A stretch of DNA of 64,000 nucleotides from Leptolyngbya sp. KIOST-1 (lineage in GTDB: Bacteria; Cyanobacteriota; Cyanobacteriia; Phormidesmidales; Phormidesmidaceae), in assembly GCF_000763385.1 (NCBI RefSeq), contig NZ_JQFA01000004.1, positions 1,054,001 to 1,118,000 of the forward strand. Reading direction: 5' to 3'. The notes beneath the pieces were generated by a model. That model saw only the letters and a list, made by a program, of their open reading frames with translations. It searched no databases and had not been told where the DNA came from. Positions 1 through 8,093 of this stretch are shown here, piece after piece (position 1 is the stretch's first letter; every line of letters starts with the position of its first letter). A program made the translations under genes and the position numbers.

Positions 1-1
1 G

Positions 2-316
2 CTCCAATGGCGGCGCTGGTTGGGCGATCGCGACAATATGAAAAACTTCTACGTCATCGTCACCGTGACGGTGCTGCCCCTGGTTGTCTTTTTTGTGGTG
101 CGCGACCCCGTGGACATTCTGGAGGTGGGCGGCATCGTGGCGGCGATACACACCCCGGTGATCGTGGGACTGACGCTGTATTTGAACAAAACTAAACTGC
201 CCGAAGACCTGCAACCCGGCTGGCTGGCCACTCCGATCATGGTGCTGTCGGGGCTGTTCTTCACGGCGGTGGCGGTGCTCTATTTCATGATCGAGCGGTT
301 TGGCATGGATCTCTAA
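2..316 (+). CDS. C-terminal part of an Nramp-like metal ion transporter (cut by window start)
   Basis: The frame is open to the first base of the window, so only the last ~105 residues of a larger membrane protein are present; internal TTG and ATG codons are not needed as starts. Three hydrophobic segments are visible (about FYVIVTVTVLPLVVFFVV, the AAIHTPVIVGLTL stretch and the last MVLSGLFFTAVAVLYF). The LPLVVFFVVRDP and HTPVIVGLTLYLN patterns resemble the last helices of Nramp-family divalent metal transporters, which import Mn2+/Fe2+ through the plasma membrane with protons. The DNA-binding-site-rich gap to the next gene is only 27 bp. Family assignment rests on a short fragment; another multi-pass transporter is possible. 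Confidence 0.55.
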   Translation, partial: LQWRRWLGDRDNMKNFYVIVTVTVLPLVVFFVVRDPVDILEVGGIVAAIHTPVIVGLTLYLNKTKLPEDLQPGWLATPIMVLSGLFFTAVAVLYFMIERFGMDL

Positions 317-337
317 ACGCAAATTCCATAAACGCAA
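314..337 (+). repeat. Direct repeat TAAACGCAA x2 between the first two genes
   Basis: TAAACGCAA occurs at 314-322, where it includes the stop codon of the first gene, and again at 329-337, just ahead of the permease start. The period is 15 bp. It could be a small operator or chance duplication; nothing else supports a function. Confidence 0.4.
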
Positions 338-343
338 CTATTG

Positions 344-2626
344 ATGGCGAATCAAACTCAAACCCAACCGGCCCAGCGGGAGCAGAAAGAACAGCAGGAG
401 CAGGGCCTGGTGCGCGAAATGAGCCTGTTCAATGCCCTGGCCATTGGCCTGGGCACCATGCTGGGGGCCGGAATTTTTGTGCTGTCGGGGACGGCGGCCC
501 AGGAGGCGGGGCCAGCGGCGGCGGTATCCTTTGCGATCGCCGGGTTGATCTGCCTCCCCATTGCCATGACCGTGTCTGAACTGGTCACCGCCATGCCCCA
601 GGAGGGGGGCAGCTACTACCTGATCTCCCGCACCCTGGGGGCGGTGGCGGCGGCGGTGGTGGGGCCGGCCAACTGGCTGGGGCTGATGTTTGCCACGGGC
701 TTTTACCTGATTGGCTTTGCCGAATACGTGGCCGACTTTGTCGAGGTTCCCCTCCGGCTCAGCGAGCTGGGGGCGGGGCTGTTTTTCATTGGCCTCAACT
801 ACCGGGGGGCCAAGCTGAGCGGCACCGCCCAGACCGTGATTGTGGCCATTCTGGTGCTGATCCTGGCGGGCTTTGCCGGACTGGGATTTTTCAACGTCGA
901 CGCCGACCTGCACGACCCCTTTGCCCCCTTCGGCTGGGGCACGGCCTTTGGCGTGGTGGGCCTGATTTTTGTCTCCTTCTCTGGCTTTGAAAAGGTGTCC
1001 ACCGTCGCCGAGGAAATTCAGCAGCCCGGTCGCAACCTGCCCCGGGCGATCATTGGCTCGGTGGTGGCGGCGACCCTGATCTACGTGGCGGTGGTGTACG
1101 TGCTGACCGGGGTGCTGCCCTACGACCAGATGGATGAATTTGACACCCCGCTGCTGGCGGCCGCCGAGCAGTTCATGGGCAATCCGGGGCGAATTGTGGT
1201 CAGTGTGGGTGCCCTGCTGGCCACGGCCTCGTCGGCCAATGCCGCCATTCTGGCCTCGTCGCGGATTAACTTTGCCATGGGCCGAGACCAGATTCTGCCC
1301 CGCTGGTTTGGCCACATTCACCCCCGCCACCTCACCCCCAGCCGCTCCATTCTGGTGACGGGGGGCATTGCCCTGCTGCTGTCTTTGACTGAGCAGGCGG
1401 CCATTCTGGCGGAAATTTCCAGTGCCCTGTTCATGGTGTCCTACGCCCTGATCGTGATGGGGCTGATCGTGGTGCGCCGCGCCGCCCCCGCCTGGTATCA
1501 ACCCACCTTTCGGGTGCCGCTGTTTCCCTGGTTGCCCCTGGTGGGCGGGGGGGCGGCCATCGTCGTGATTGGCACCCTCGATCGCTTCTCCCAGCTCTCC
1601 GGGCTGGGGCTGGCCGCCGCCAGCCTGCTCTGGTACTACCTCTGGGCCCGCCGCCGCACCACCATCGAAGGAGAACTGGGCCACTGGCTCCACGACGCCC
1701 AGCCGTTGCGATCGACCCTGGGTCGCTCCGACCTCCAGGGGGAGCGTCAGTACGGCGAAATATTGCTGCCCCTGACCGAAGATCGCCCTGCCCTGGGGCT
1801 GGTCAATCTGGCCACGGCCCTGGCCCAGGGGCGGCCCGGCACCCGCCTGAGCGGACTCCAGATCGTCCCGGTGCCCTACAACCTGTCCCTGCAGGCGGGC
1901 CAGCACCAACTCCACCGCCGCCGCGATCGCCTGCAGCAGCAGCTTGACCAGACCCTGGCCCAGGTCCAGACCCCAGGGGTGGAGCTGGAAGCCCGCGTCC
2001 AGGGAGCCCGCAATGTCGACTCGGCGATTGTGGCGATCGCCCAGCATCAGCCCCAGACCCACCTGGTGGTGCTGGGCTGGCATCGCCAGTCCAGGGCTAG
2101 CCCCTTCAGCCCCTCCACCTCCCGCGCAGTGCTGAACAATGCCCCCTGCGATGTGGCGGTGTTGCGCGATCGCCAGCTCGATCAGATTCAGCGCATCCTG
2201 GTGGCGGTGGCCGACAGTCCCCACGCCCTCACCGGGCTGCACCTAGCCCGCTACCTGCAGCAGGCCACCGCCGCCACCGTGGTGGTGTTCCACGGGGTAA
2301 CGCCGTCGGCGGATCGCCGGGGGGCCGAGGGCACCGTCCGGCAGTGGGTGGAGGCGGAGTTTGGCCCCCGCCAGCAGGCGGTGAGGGTGCAGGTCGAGTC
2401 CGTGGATTCCGTGGAGCAGGCCATTTTGGCCGAGGCCGCCCAGGGTTACGACCTGGTAATTGTGGGCGCGTCCCAGCGGTGGTTCGCCCAGCGGTGGTTG
2501 TTCAGCGCCACCGCCGATCACGTGGCCGAAAAAGCGCCCTGCTCCGTTCTGCTGGTGCGGCGGCACGAACCCCGCCGCCTGCTGCGCCTCGAGCGGCTGC
2601 TGGCCCGGCTGCGCCGCTGGCTGTGA
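344..2626 (+). CDS. APC-superfamily amino acid permease fused to two universal stress (UspA) domains
   Basis: 760 aa from the ATG at 344; a TTG one codon upstream is also possible. Residues ~25-440 form a 12-helix APC permease core, with the helix-1 signature GLGTMLGAGIFVLSG and later GFEKVSTVAEEIQQPGRNLP, both typical of the family. The soluble C-terminal third (~465-745) contains two UspA-like folds; the second has the nucleotide-binding-type ending VIVGASQRWF...VAEKAPCSVLLVRR. The known permease-USP architecture suggests cytoplasmic control of amino acid transport by nucleotide or energy state, but substrate cannot be read. It lies 27 bp behind the Nramp-like gene, across a TAAACGCAA direct repeat, and is probably cotranscribed. 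Confidence 0.85.
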   Translation: MANQTQTQPAQREQKEQQEQGLVREMSLFNALAIGLGTMLGAGIFVLSGTAAQEAGPAAAVSFAIAGLICLPIAMTVSELVTAMPQEGGSYYLISRTLGAVAAAVVGPANWLGLMFATGFYLIGFAEYVADFVEVPLRLSELGAGLFFIGLNYRGAKLSGTAQTVIVAILVLILAGFAGLGFFNVDADLHDPFAPFGWGTAFGVVGLIFVSFSGFEKVSTVAEEIQQPGRNLPRAIIGSVVAATLIYVAVVYVLTGVLPYDQMDEFDTPLLAAAEQFMGNPGRIVVSVGALLATASSANAAILASSRINFAMGRDQILPRWFGHIHPRHLTPSRSILVTGGIALLLSLTEQAAILAEISSALFMVSYALIVMGLIVVRRAAPAWYQPTFRVPLFPWLPLVGGGAAIVVIGTLDRFSQLSGLGLAAASLLWYYLWARRRTTIEGELGHWLHDAQPLRSTLGRSDLQGERQYGEILLPLTEDRPALGLVNLATALAQGRPGTRLSGLQIVPVPYNLSLQAGQHQLHRRRDRLQQQLDQTLAQVQTPGVELEARVQGARNVDSAIVAIAQHQPQTHLVVLGWHRQSRASPFSPSTSRAVLNNAPCDVAVLRDRQLDQIQRILVAVADSPHALTGLHLARYLQQATAATVVVFHGVTPSADRRGAEGTVRQWVEAEFGPRQQAVRVQVESVDSVEQAILAEAAQGYDLVIVGASQRWFAQRWLFSATADHVAEKAPCSVLLVRRHEPRRLLRLERLLARLRRWL

Positions 2627-2675
2627 GGGCAAAGGACTTGGATTGGGGGTGGGGATGGAAGGGGGGCGATCGCCC

Positions 2676-2718
2676 GTCATTTTTCCGTCACCTTTGCCGT
2701 CAATTCTAAAACTATAGG
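2676..2718 (+). promoter_or_regulatory. GTCA-box promoter upstream of yihY-like gene
   Basis: GTCA at 2676 and 2687 (11-bp period) with a third GTCA at 2699, followed by TAAAACTATAGG, a plausible -10 region. The same arrangement precedes the next two genes (3737 and 5474). An 11-bp period is typical of direct-repeat sites for OmpR/PhoB-type regulators. Confidence 0.55.
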
Positions 2719-2782
2719 CTGACCTCCCAGACCCCGCCCCTGGGATGATGCCGCCTCTGGAGCCCATTGAGAACCCCGTACC

Positions 2783-3733
2783 ATGGCCATTGTCAGAAAA
2801 GCCCGTCGCCTCCTCAAAGGCACCGCCGTCGAGTGGCAAACCCAGGAAATTTCGCTGCTGTCCTCAGCCCTGGCCTACTCCACCGTGTTTTCCCTGGCCC
2901 CCCTGATGATTCTGGTGATTCTGGTGATGGGGTCGATCTTTGGGGAGGCCACCGCCAGGGAGCAAATTGTGTCCCAGCTGGCGGAGCTGATGGGGGAAGA
3001 GGGGGCAGAACTGATGGCCACCGCCATTACCAACCTGCGGCAGCAGACCGGGGAAGGCCCCTGGCAGCTGGTGCTCAACCTGGGCTTCTTTGTGTTTGGG
3101 GTCTCCAACGTGTTTGCCCGCATTCAAAATTCCCTGGACCGGATCTGGGAAGTCAAGCCCAACCCAAGGCGACAGATGCTCCACTTTGTCCGCAAGCGGC
3201 TGCTGTCCGTTGCGATGATTCTGGCAATTATTTTTTTACTACTGGTGTCCTCGGTGCTCAGCACCCTGCTGGCGGCGATGGTGGTCAATCTCAACGATTG
3301 GGTGCCCGGCCTGGGGCATCTCTGGCAGGGGTTGAGCGGGCTGATTTCCTTTGGGGTGATTAGCGCCGTGTTTGCCGCCATGTACACCATCCTGCCGGAT
3401 GCCGATATTCACTGGCAGGACACCCTGATGGGCGCCATGATCACGGCGCTGCTGTTTCTGCTGGGACAGGAACTGTTTGGTCTGTTTCTAAACTGGGTCG
3501 ACATCGGTTCCGCCTACGGGGTGGCCGGGTCGTTTCTGGTGGTGATCACCTGGGTGTTCTATGCGGCTCAAATTTTGTTTTCAGGGGCGGCCTTCACCAA
3601 GGTCTACGCCCGTCGCCACGGGGAACCGATCACCCCCTCCGATTTTGCCGTCTCCACCGCTGATCAGGAATCGAAAACCAGCCAGGCCAGAAACCGAGCC
3701 AGAAATCAAACCAGAGACCGGACGGGAGACTGA
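2783..3733 (+). CDS. YihY/UPF0761 (BrkB-like) integral membrane protein
   Basis: 316 aa. Six predicted membrane segments: the first around SALAYSTVFSLAPLMILVIL, then NLGFFVFGVSNVFARIQ, MILAIIFLLLVSSVL, SFGVISAVFAAMYTILPD, ALLFLLGQELFGLFL and SFLVVITWVFYAAQIL. The opening A-Y-YTVFSLAPL pattern and the IQNSLDRIWEVKP motif are characteristic of the YihY family, once called ribonuclease BN but now regarded as membrane proteins of unknown function. The C-terminal ~35 residues are a charged, repetitive cytoplasmic tail rich in Arg and Asn. It has its own promoter with the GTCA box shared by the two following genes, so it probably belongs to the same regulon as the GH13 enzyme and the rhomboid protease. 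Confidence 0.85.
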   Translation: MAIVRKARRLLKGTAVEWQTQEISLLSSALAYSTVFSLAPLMILVILVMGSIFGEATAREQIVSQLAELMGEEGAELMATAITNLRQQTGEGPWQLVLNLGFFVFGVSNVFARIQNSLDRIWEVKPNPRRQMLHFVRKRLLSVAMILAIIFLLLVSSVLSTLLAAMVVNLNDWVPGLGHLWQGLSGLISFGVISAVFAAMYTILPDADIHWQDTLMGAMITALLFLLGQELFGLFLNWVDIGSAYGVAGSFLVVITWVFYAAQILFSGAAFTKVYARRHGEPITPSDFAVSTADQESKTSQARNRARNQTRDRTGD

Positions 3734-3736
3734 CCT

Positions 3737-3775
3737 GTCATCTTCCCGTCACATTTGATTTTCAAGCTGAAAATA
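3737..3775 (+). promoter_or_regulatory. GTCA-box promoter with TTTTCA-N3-TGAAAA palindrome, upstream of GH13 gene
   Basis: GTCA at 3737 and 3748 (11-bp period) then an inverted repeat TTTTCA-AGC-TGAAAA at 3759-3773. Nearly the same 39-bp block is found at 5474-5512 before the rhomboid gene; differences are confined to a few positions, which suggests selection on the site rather than on the surrounding DNA. Confidence 0.6.
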
Positions 3776-3799
3776 GCCCCTGATATTGCTGAAACTCCA

Positions 3800-5449
3800 A
3801 TGCTTGACCTCTGGTACAAAAACGCCGTCATCTACTGCCTGGACATTGAAACCTACATGGACGGCAACGGCGACGGCATTGGTGACTTTGTCGGCCTGAC
3901 CCAGCGCCTGGACTACCTGACCGGTCTGGGCATTACCTGCGTCTGGCTGATGCCCTTTTACCCCTCTCCCAACAAAGACAACGGCTACGACGTGATGGAT
4001 TACTACAGCGTCGACCCAAGGCTGGGGTCTTTGGGGGACTTTGTGGAATTTAGTCGGCGGGCCGAGGAGCGGGGCATTCGCATTATTGTGGACCTGGTGG
4101 TGAACCACACCTCCGATCAGCACCCCTGGTTTCAGGAGGCGGTGCGGGACCGGGAGTCCAAGTACTGGGACTATTACCTGTGGTCTGAGCAAAAACCGGA
4201 GGATATCCAGGAAGGGGGCGTGATGTTTCCGGGGCTGCAGGACACCACCTGGACCTACTACGAAAAGGCTGGCGCCTACTACGCCCACCGCTTCTACGAC
4301 CATCAGGCCGATCTCAACATCACCAATCCAGAGGTCAGGGCCGAAATTCAAAGGATTATGGGATTCTGGCTGGCCCTGGGAGTATCGGGCTTTCGCATCG
4401 ACGCCGCGCCCCACCTGATCGAGTTGCGCCAGGCGGACAATCTCTTTGAGCGGGTTGAAGACCCCTACATCTATATCGACGAAATGCGCGATTTCCTCTC
4501 CTGGCGACGGGGAGATGCGATTTTGCTGGCGGAGGCCAACGAAACTCCCGACGAGCTGTCGAAGTACTTCGACCATGGCGATCGCATGCAGATGCTGTTC
4601 AACTTCTGGGGCAACCAGTATTTCTTCCTGGCCCTGGCCAGACAGGAGGCCGCTCCCCTGGTCCAGGCGTTTCAGGACCTGCCCCCCGTCCCGTCCATCG
4701 GGCAGTGGGCCAACTTCGTTCGCAACCACGACGAACTCACCCTCGACAAGCTCTCCGACGACGAGCAGGACGAAATTGCCGCCGCCTTTGCCCCCGATCG
4801 CGACACCATGTGGATTTTCGATCGCGGCATTCGCCGCCGGTTTGCCCCTATGGTGAATGGGGATCTACAACTGCTCAAAATGACCTACAGCCTGCTGCTG
4901 AGCCTGCCCGGTACCCCCGTGCTCAACTACGGCGAGGAGTTGGGCATCGGCGATGACCTCTCCCTGGAGGAACGCAAACCCGCTCGCACCCCCATGCAGT
5001 GGTCTCCCGGCAAAAACGGCGGGTTTTCCACCGCCGCCCCCGAGGATCTGATTTTGCCGGTGGTCTCAGAGGGGCAGTTCAACTACAAAGAGGTCAATGT
5101 CGCCTGCCTGCGCCGCGAACCGGGCTCCCTGCTGACCTGGATGGAGCAGGCGATTCGGCTGCGGAAGGAATGCCCAGAACTGGGCTGGGGCCAGTGGCAA
5201 ATTTTGGACACCAAACACCCCAGTGTGTTTGCCCACCGCTGCCAGTGGCAGGGCAATGTCGTCATCGCGATCCACAACTTCAGCCCCGACCCCTGTACCG
5301 CCACCCTCACCCTGAAGGACGACCTGGACCACTGCCTGGTGGATCTGTTCAAAAACCAGCCCGAGGAAACGGTTTCCGCCCCCACCCACGAGTTTCAGCT
5401 CGAGGGATACGACTACCGCTGGTTTAGGGTGACCAATTCGGTGATCTAG
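3800..5449 (+). CDS. GH13 alpha-amylase family enzyme, trehalose synthase-like
   Basis: 549 aa from ATG 3800; an in-frame TTG 45 bp upstream lies inside the regulatory palindrome and is unlikely. All four GH13 regions are present: DLVVNHTS (98-105), GFRIDAAPH with nucleophile D201, LLAEANE with acid/base E245, and FVRNHDEL with transition-state D311. The opening WYKNAVIY...DGNGDGIGDF and the length match trehalose synthase (maltose alpha-D-glucosyltransferase, maltose to trehalose) and its relatives; no signal peptide, so cytoplasmic. A C-terminal beta domain is present, with no fused maltokinase. Trehalose or glucan turnover in osmotic stress is a reasonable role, but a plain alpha-glucosidase activity cannot be excluded. 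Confidence 0.85.
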   Translation: MLDLWYKNAVIYCLDIETYMDGNGDGIGDFVGLTQRLDYLTGLGITCVWLMPFYPSPNKDNGYDVMDYYSVDPRLGSLGDFVEFSRRAEERGIRIIVDLVVNHTSDQHPWFQEAVRDRESKYWDYYLWSEQKPEDIQEGGVMFPGLQDTTWTYYEKAGAYYAHRFYDHQADLNITNPEVRAEIQRIMGFWLALGVSGFRIDAAPHLIELRQADNLFERVEDPYIYIDEMRDFLSWRRGDAILLAEANETPDELSKYFDHGDRMQMLFNFWGNQYFFLALARQEAAPLVQAFQDLPPVPSIGQWANFVRNHDELTLDKLSDDEQDEIAAAFAPDRDTMWIFDRGIRRRFAPMVNGDLQLLKMTYSLLLSLPGTPVLNYGEELGIGDDLSLEERKPARTPMQWSPGKNGGFSTAAPEDLILPVVSEGQFNYKEVNVACLRREPGSLLTWMEQAIRLRKECPELGWGQWQILDTKHPSVFAHRCQWQGNVVIAIHNFSPDPCTATLTLKDDLDHCLVDLFKNQPEETVSAPTHEFQLEGYDYRWFRVTNSVI

Positions 5450-5473
5450 TCCAGTTGCCGGGGCAGCTAGTCT

Positions 5474-5512
5474 GTCACCTTAGCGTCACATTTGCTTTTC
5501 ACAGTGAAAATA
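5474..5512 (+). promoter_or_regulatory. GTCA-box promoter with TTTTCA-N3-TGAAAA palindrome, upstream of rhomboid gene
   Basis: GTCA at 5474 and 5485, CATTTG, then TTTTCA-CAG-TGAAAA at 5496-5510, which is a 7-1-7 palindrome here (TTTTCAC/GTGAAAA). It is the third copy of the block described at 2676 and 3737. Confidence 0.6.
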
Positions 5513-5534
5513 CTGGCAATTCTGGGCAGACACT

Positions 5535-6230
5535 GTGGTTCCCCTCCATGACAACAACCCCACCCAGATCACACCCTGGGTCAACTACGGACTGATTGCG
5601 ACCAATATTCTGGTCTTCCTGTATGCCCTGACGCTGACCCCCAGCCAGCTAGAGGAGCTATTTCAAACCTTTGCGGTGGTGCCCGAGCAGCTAACCGCCA
5701 GTTTCCAGAGCGGCAACCCAGCCCAAATGTGGGCGGAGGGGATAACGCTATTTACCTCGCAGTTTCTCCACGGCGGCTTTTTGCACCTGGGCGGCAACAT
5801 GATGTTTCTCTGGGTGTTTGGCAACAACATTGAGGAGAAGCTGGGCCGGGTGTCCTACCTATTTTTTTACCTGACCTGCGGGGCGCTGGCGGCCCTGGCC
5901 CAGTGGGGGGTGGCTATGCAGTCCAGCATTCCGGCGGTGGGGGCCAGTGGGGCGATCGCGGGCGTGCTGGGGGCCTACATTCTGCGCTTTCCCAAGGCTC
6001 GCATTCTCACCCTGGTGCCGCTGGGGTTTTTCCTCACTACCTTTCGCATTCCGGCCCTATTTTTCCTGGGCTTCTGGTTTTTCCAGCAGTTTTTGTACGG
6101 CTTTGCCAGCTTGCAGGCAACTACCACCGCAGACACGGGCGGGGTAGCCTACTGGGCCCATGCCGGTGGCTTTGTGGTGGGTCTCGCCCTCGGCCCGATG
6201 CTGGGGTTACTCTCCACCAAGCCCCGCTAA
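5535..6230 (+). CDS. Rhomboid family intramembrane serine protease
   Basis: 231 aa from a GTG start at 5535, giving the usual cyanobacterial opening VPLHDNNPTQITPWVNYGLI. Six membrane segments are visible. The catalytic serine is in GASGAIAGVLGAY (about residue 138), the catalytic histidine in YWAHAGGFVVG near the C-terminus, and the loop-1 motif region HLGGNMMFLWVFG is present. Rhomboids cut single transmembrane segments within the membrane; the target here is unknown. It is preceded by the GTCA/TTTTCA promoter and followed 25 bp later by the PerM-type exporter, so the two are probably one transcript. Confidence 0.9.
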   Translation: MVPLHDNNPTQITPWVNYGLIATNILVFLYALTLTPSQLEELFQTFAVVPEQLTASFQSGNPAQMWAEGITLFTSQFLHGGFLHLGGNMMFLWVFGNNIEEKLGRVSYLFFYLTCGALAALAQWGVAMQSSIPAVGASGAIAGVLGAYILRFPKARILTLVPLGFFLTTFRIPALFFLGFWFFQQFLYGFASLQATTTADTGGVAYWAHAGGFVVGLALGPMLGLLSTKPR

Positions 6231-6255
6231 CCCCCGACGTCGAGCATCCCCATCC

Positions 6256-7293
6256 ATGAATCACCAAAATTACCGAGACTTTGTCAGTCGAGTGCTGCTG
6301 GTCGTCAGTCTGGTGGGGTTTGTGCTGGCGGTGGCCTGGTTCTCCTGGGCCGTGATCGATGTGCTGCTGCTGGGGGTGCTGGGGATACTGGTGGCCCTGA
6401 TGCTGCGGACCCTGGCTGCCCCCATTGCCCGCCGCACACCGCTGTCGAGAAAGGCTGCCCTGGGCGTGGTGTTGCTGGTGCTGGTGCTGGTGCTGGCGGT
6501 AGCGGCCTGGCTGCTGGTGCCCGAAATCATTGCCCAGGCCAGTCAGCTGGTCGAGCAGATTGAATTGGGGATTGGGCTGCTGGAGGCGATCGCGATCGAG
6601 CGTCTGGGGGAAGAAGGCCTCTACAACGTAATTGAACAGTTCAATCGCCAGCGCCTCAGCTTCGACTACTGGTTTCCCCAGGTGTTCGACACCTTTACAC
6701 TCACCCTGCGAATCTTGGGTGACACCCTGTTTGTCCTGTTCATCGGGCTGTTTGTCGCCTTTGACCCCTACCTGTATCGTCGGGGCCTGATCAGCCTGAT
6801 TCCGCCCCAGGGGCACCAGCGAGCCCAGGAGGTGATCAATGCCATTGTGCAGGGGTTGCGGGCCTGGCTGCTGGGGCGCGTGATTTCCATGGTAGTAGTC
6901 GGCGTTGTGATCACCCTGGGGCTGGGGCTGCTAGACGTCCCCCTGGCGCTGGTGCTGGGGATCATTGCCGCTCTGCTGGAGTTTATTCCGGTGCTGGGGC
7001 CAATTTTGGCCTCGATACCCGGTGTTTTGATCGCCTTTACCGTAGGACCCATTAAAGCGCTGTATGTCGCCTTGTTTTACCTGGTGGTGCAGCAGCTCGA
7101 GGGCAATGTCCTGACCCCGGTGGTGCAGCAGCGGGTGGTTTCCCTGCCTCCGGCCCTGGGGCTGTCGACTGTGTTGGCCATGGGAATTGTGTTTGGCCTG
7201 CTGGGGGTGCTGGTGGCTACCCCCGTGACGGTGGTCGTGTTTATCATGGTGCGAATGCTCTACCTCAACCAGAGTGCGGCAGATATTCTGTAG
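6256..7293 (+). CDS. AI-2E/PerM family transporter (UPF0118)
   Basis: 345 aa from ATG 6256; an earlier in-frame start at 6160 would overlap the rhomboid gene and adds a non-membrane tail, so it was rejected. About eight hydrophobic helices, with the family motif region FIPVLGPILASIPGVLIAF and GNVLTPVVQQRVVSLPPAL near the C-terminus, which are hallmarks of the AI-2E transporter-like (PerM) family. Members export small molecules or exchange Na+/H+; in a cyanobacterium without clear LuxS signalling the substrate is unknown. It ends just before a hairpin with a T tract at 7301-7326. Confidence 0.85.
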   Translation: MNHQNYRDFVSRVLLVVSLVGFVLAVAWFSWAVIDVLLLGVLGILVALMLRTLAAPIARRTPLSRKAALGVVLLVLVLVLAVAAWLLVPEIIAQASQLVEQIELGIGLLEAIAIERLGEEGLYNVIEQFNRQRLSFDYWFPQVFDTFTLTLRILGDTLFVLFIGLFVAFDPYLYRRGLISLIPPQGHQRAQEVINAIVQGLRAWLLGRVISMVVVGVVITLGLGLLDVPLALVLGIIAALLEFIPVLGPILASIPGVLIAFTVGPIKALYVALFYLVVQQLEGNVLTPVVQQRVVSLPPALGLSTVLAMGIVFGLLGVLVATPVTVVVFIMVRMLYLNQSAADIL

Positions 7294-7300
7294 GGGTTTG

Positions 7301-7326
7301 GCCCAGGCTGTGGAGCGGGCTTTTTT
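7301..7326 (+). terminator. Probable Rho-independent terminator after the PerM-type gene
   Basis: GCCC...GGGC stem with an inner GCT/AGC extension and a GTGG loop, followed by TTTTTT. The stem has a two-base bulge, so strength is moderate. Confidence 0.5.
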
Positions 7327-7342
7327 AACCAAGATCTAACCC
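7325..7342 (+). promoter_or_regulatory. TAACC-N6-TAACC direct repeat upstream of the response regulator
   Basis: TAACC at 7326-7330 and 7337-7341 (11-bp period), with a further GTTAACC immediately before the ATG. Direct repeats on this period are typical OmpR/PhoB-class sites, so autoregulation by the downstream regulator is plausible. Confidence 0.4.
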
Positions 7343-7417
7343 AGGCCAGAGGCAGAGTTGTGGGTGCTTGCCTATGTTCAAAACGATAGGGCTGAGTTAG
7401 ACACGGTGGTTAACCCC

Positions 7418-8092
7418 ATGCGAATCCTGCTAGTTGAGGACGATCCAGAGCAGCTGGAACCGTTGGAAACGGCGCTCTCCCAGGCCGGACACATCGTCGA
7501 TGGCCTGCTGGATGGTGGCATTGCCCAGGGCATGATCGCCCAGCGGGACTACGACCTGCTAATTCTGGACTGGATGCTGCCGGGGGTCAGTGGTCTGGTC
7601 CTGTGCCGCCAGTATCGGGAGGCTGGCAAAACGGCTCCCGTGCTGATGCTGACGGCGAAGGACAGCACCCTGGACAAAGTCGCCGGGCTGGATGCCGGTG
7701 CCGATGACTACCTGGTGAAACCCACCGACGTGATGGAGCTGCTGGCGCGGGTGCGGGCTCTGGGACGGCGATCGCAGATCTACGGCGGCGAGACCCTCAC
7801 CCTGGCCGATCTGACGCTGCATTTGACCAACCTGACCGTAGAGCGAGGATCGGTCTGTATCGAGCTGTCCGGACGCGAGTTTCAGCTGCTGGAGTACCTG
7901 CTGCGCCATCCGCGCCAGGTGCTCTCCCGCGACCAGATCGAGCAGGCCCTGTGGGCCTGGGGCGACGAGCCCGAGAGCAACGCCATCACCACCCTGGTTC
8001 GTCGTTTGCGCCACCGGCTCAGCGCCCTCCAGGCCGCCGACTGGATTTCAACCGTCTACGGCATGGGCTACTGCATTTGCCCCACAGCTTGA
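7418..8092 (+). CDS. OmpR-family response regulator (RppA/NblR-like)
   Basis: 224 aa from ATG 7418, where the canonical MRILLVEDDPEQ begins; the upstream 20 codons do not resemble a receiver. The receiver domain (1-120) has the acidic pocket E7/D8/D9, phosphoacceptor D51, the LTAK switch threonine and the conserved lysine in VKPTD. The C-terminal winged helix (~130-222) has ELSGREFQLLEYLLRHP and DEPESNAITTLVRRLRHRL, typical of OmpR/PhoB DNA-binding domains. It is followed one base later by its cognate histidine kinase. Resemblance is to the cyanobacterial RppA (NrsR) class that senses redox or metal state; the stimulus here is not known. Confidence 0.9.
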   Translation: MRILLVEDDPEQLEPLETALSQAGHIVDGLLDGGIAQGMIAQRDYDLLILDWMLPGVSGLVLCRQYREAGKTAPVLMLTAKDSTLDKVAGLDAGADDYLVKPTDVMELLARVRALGRRSQIYGGETLTLADLTLHLTNLTVERGSVCIELSGREFQLLEYLLRHPRQVLSRDQIEQALWAWGDEPESNAITTLVRRLRHRLSALQAADWISTVYGMGYCICPTA

Positions 8093-8093
8093 G

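Noticed and set aside
338..2242. 634-codon minus-strand ORF opposite the APC permease
   Set aside because: Gln/His/Gly-rich shadow of a GC-rich gene; the plus strand has clear permease and USP motifs.
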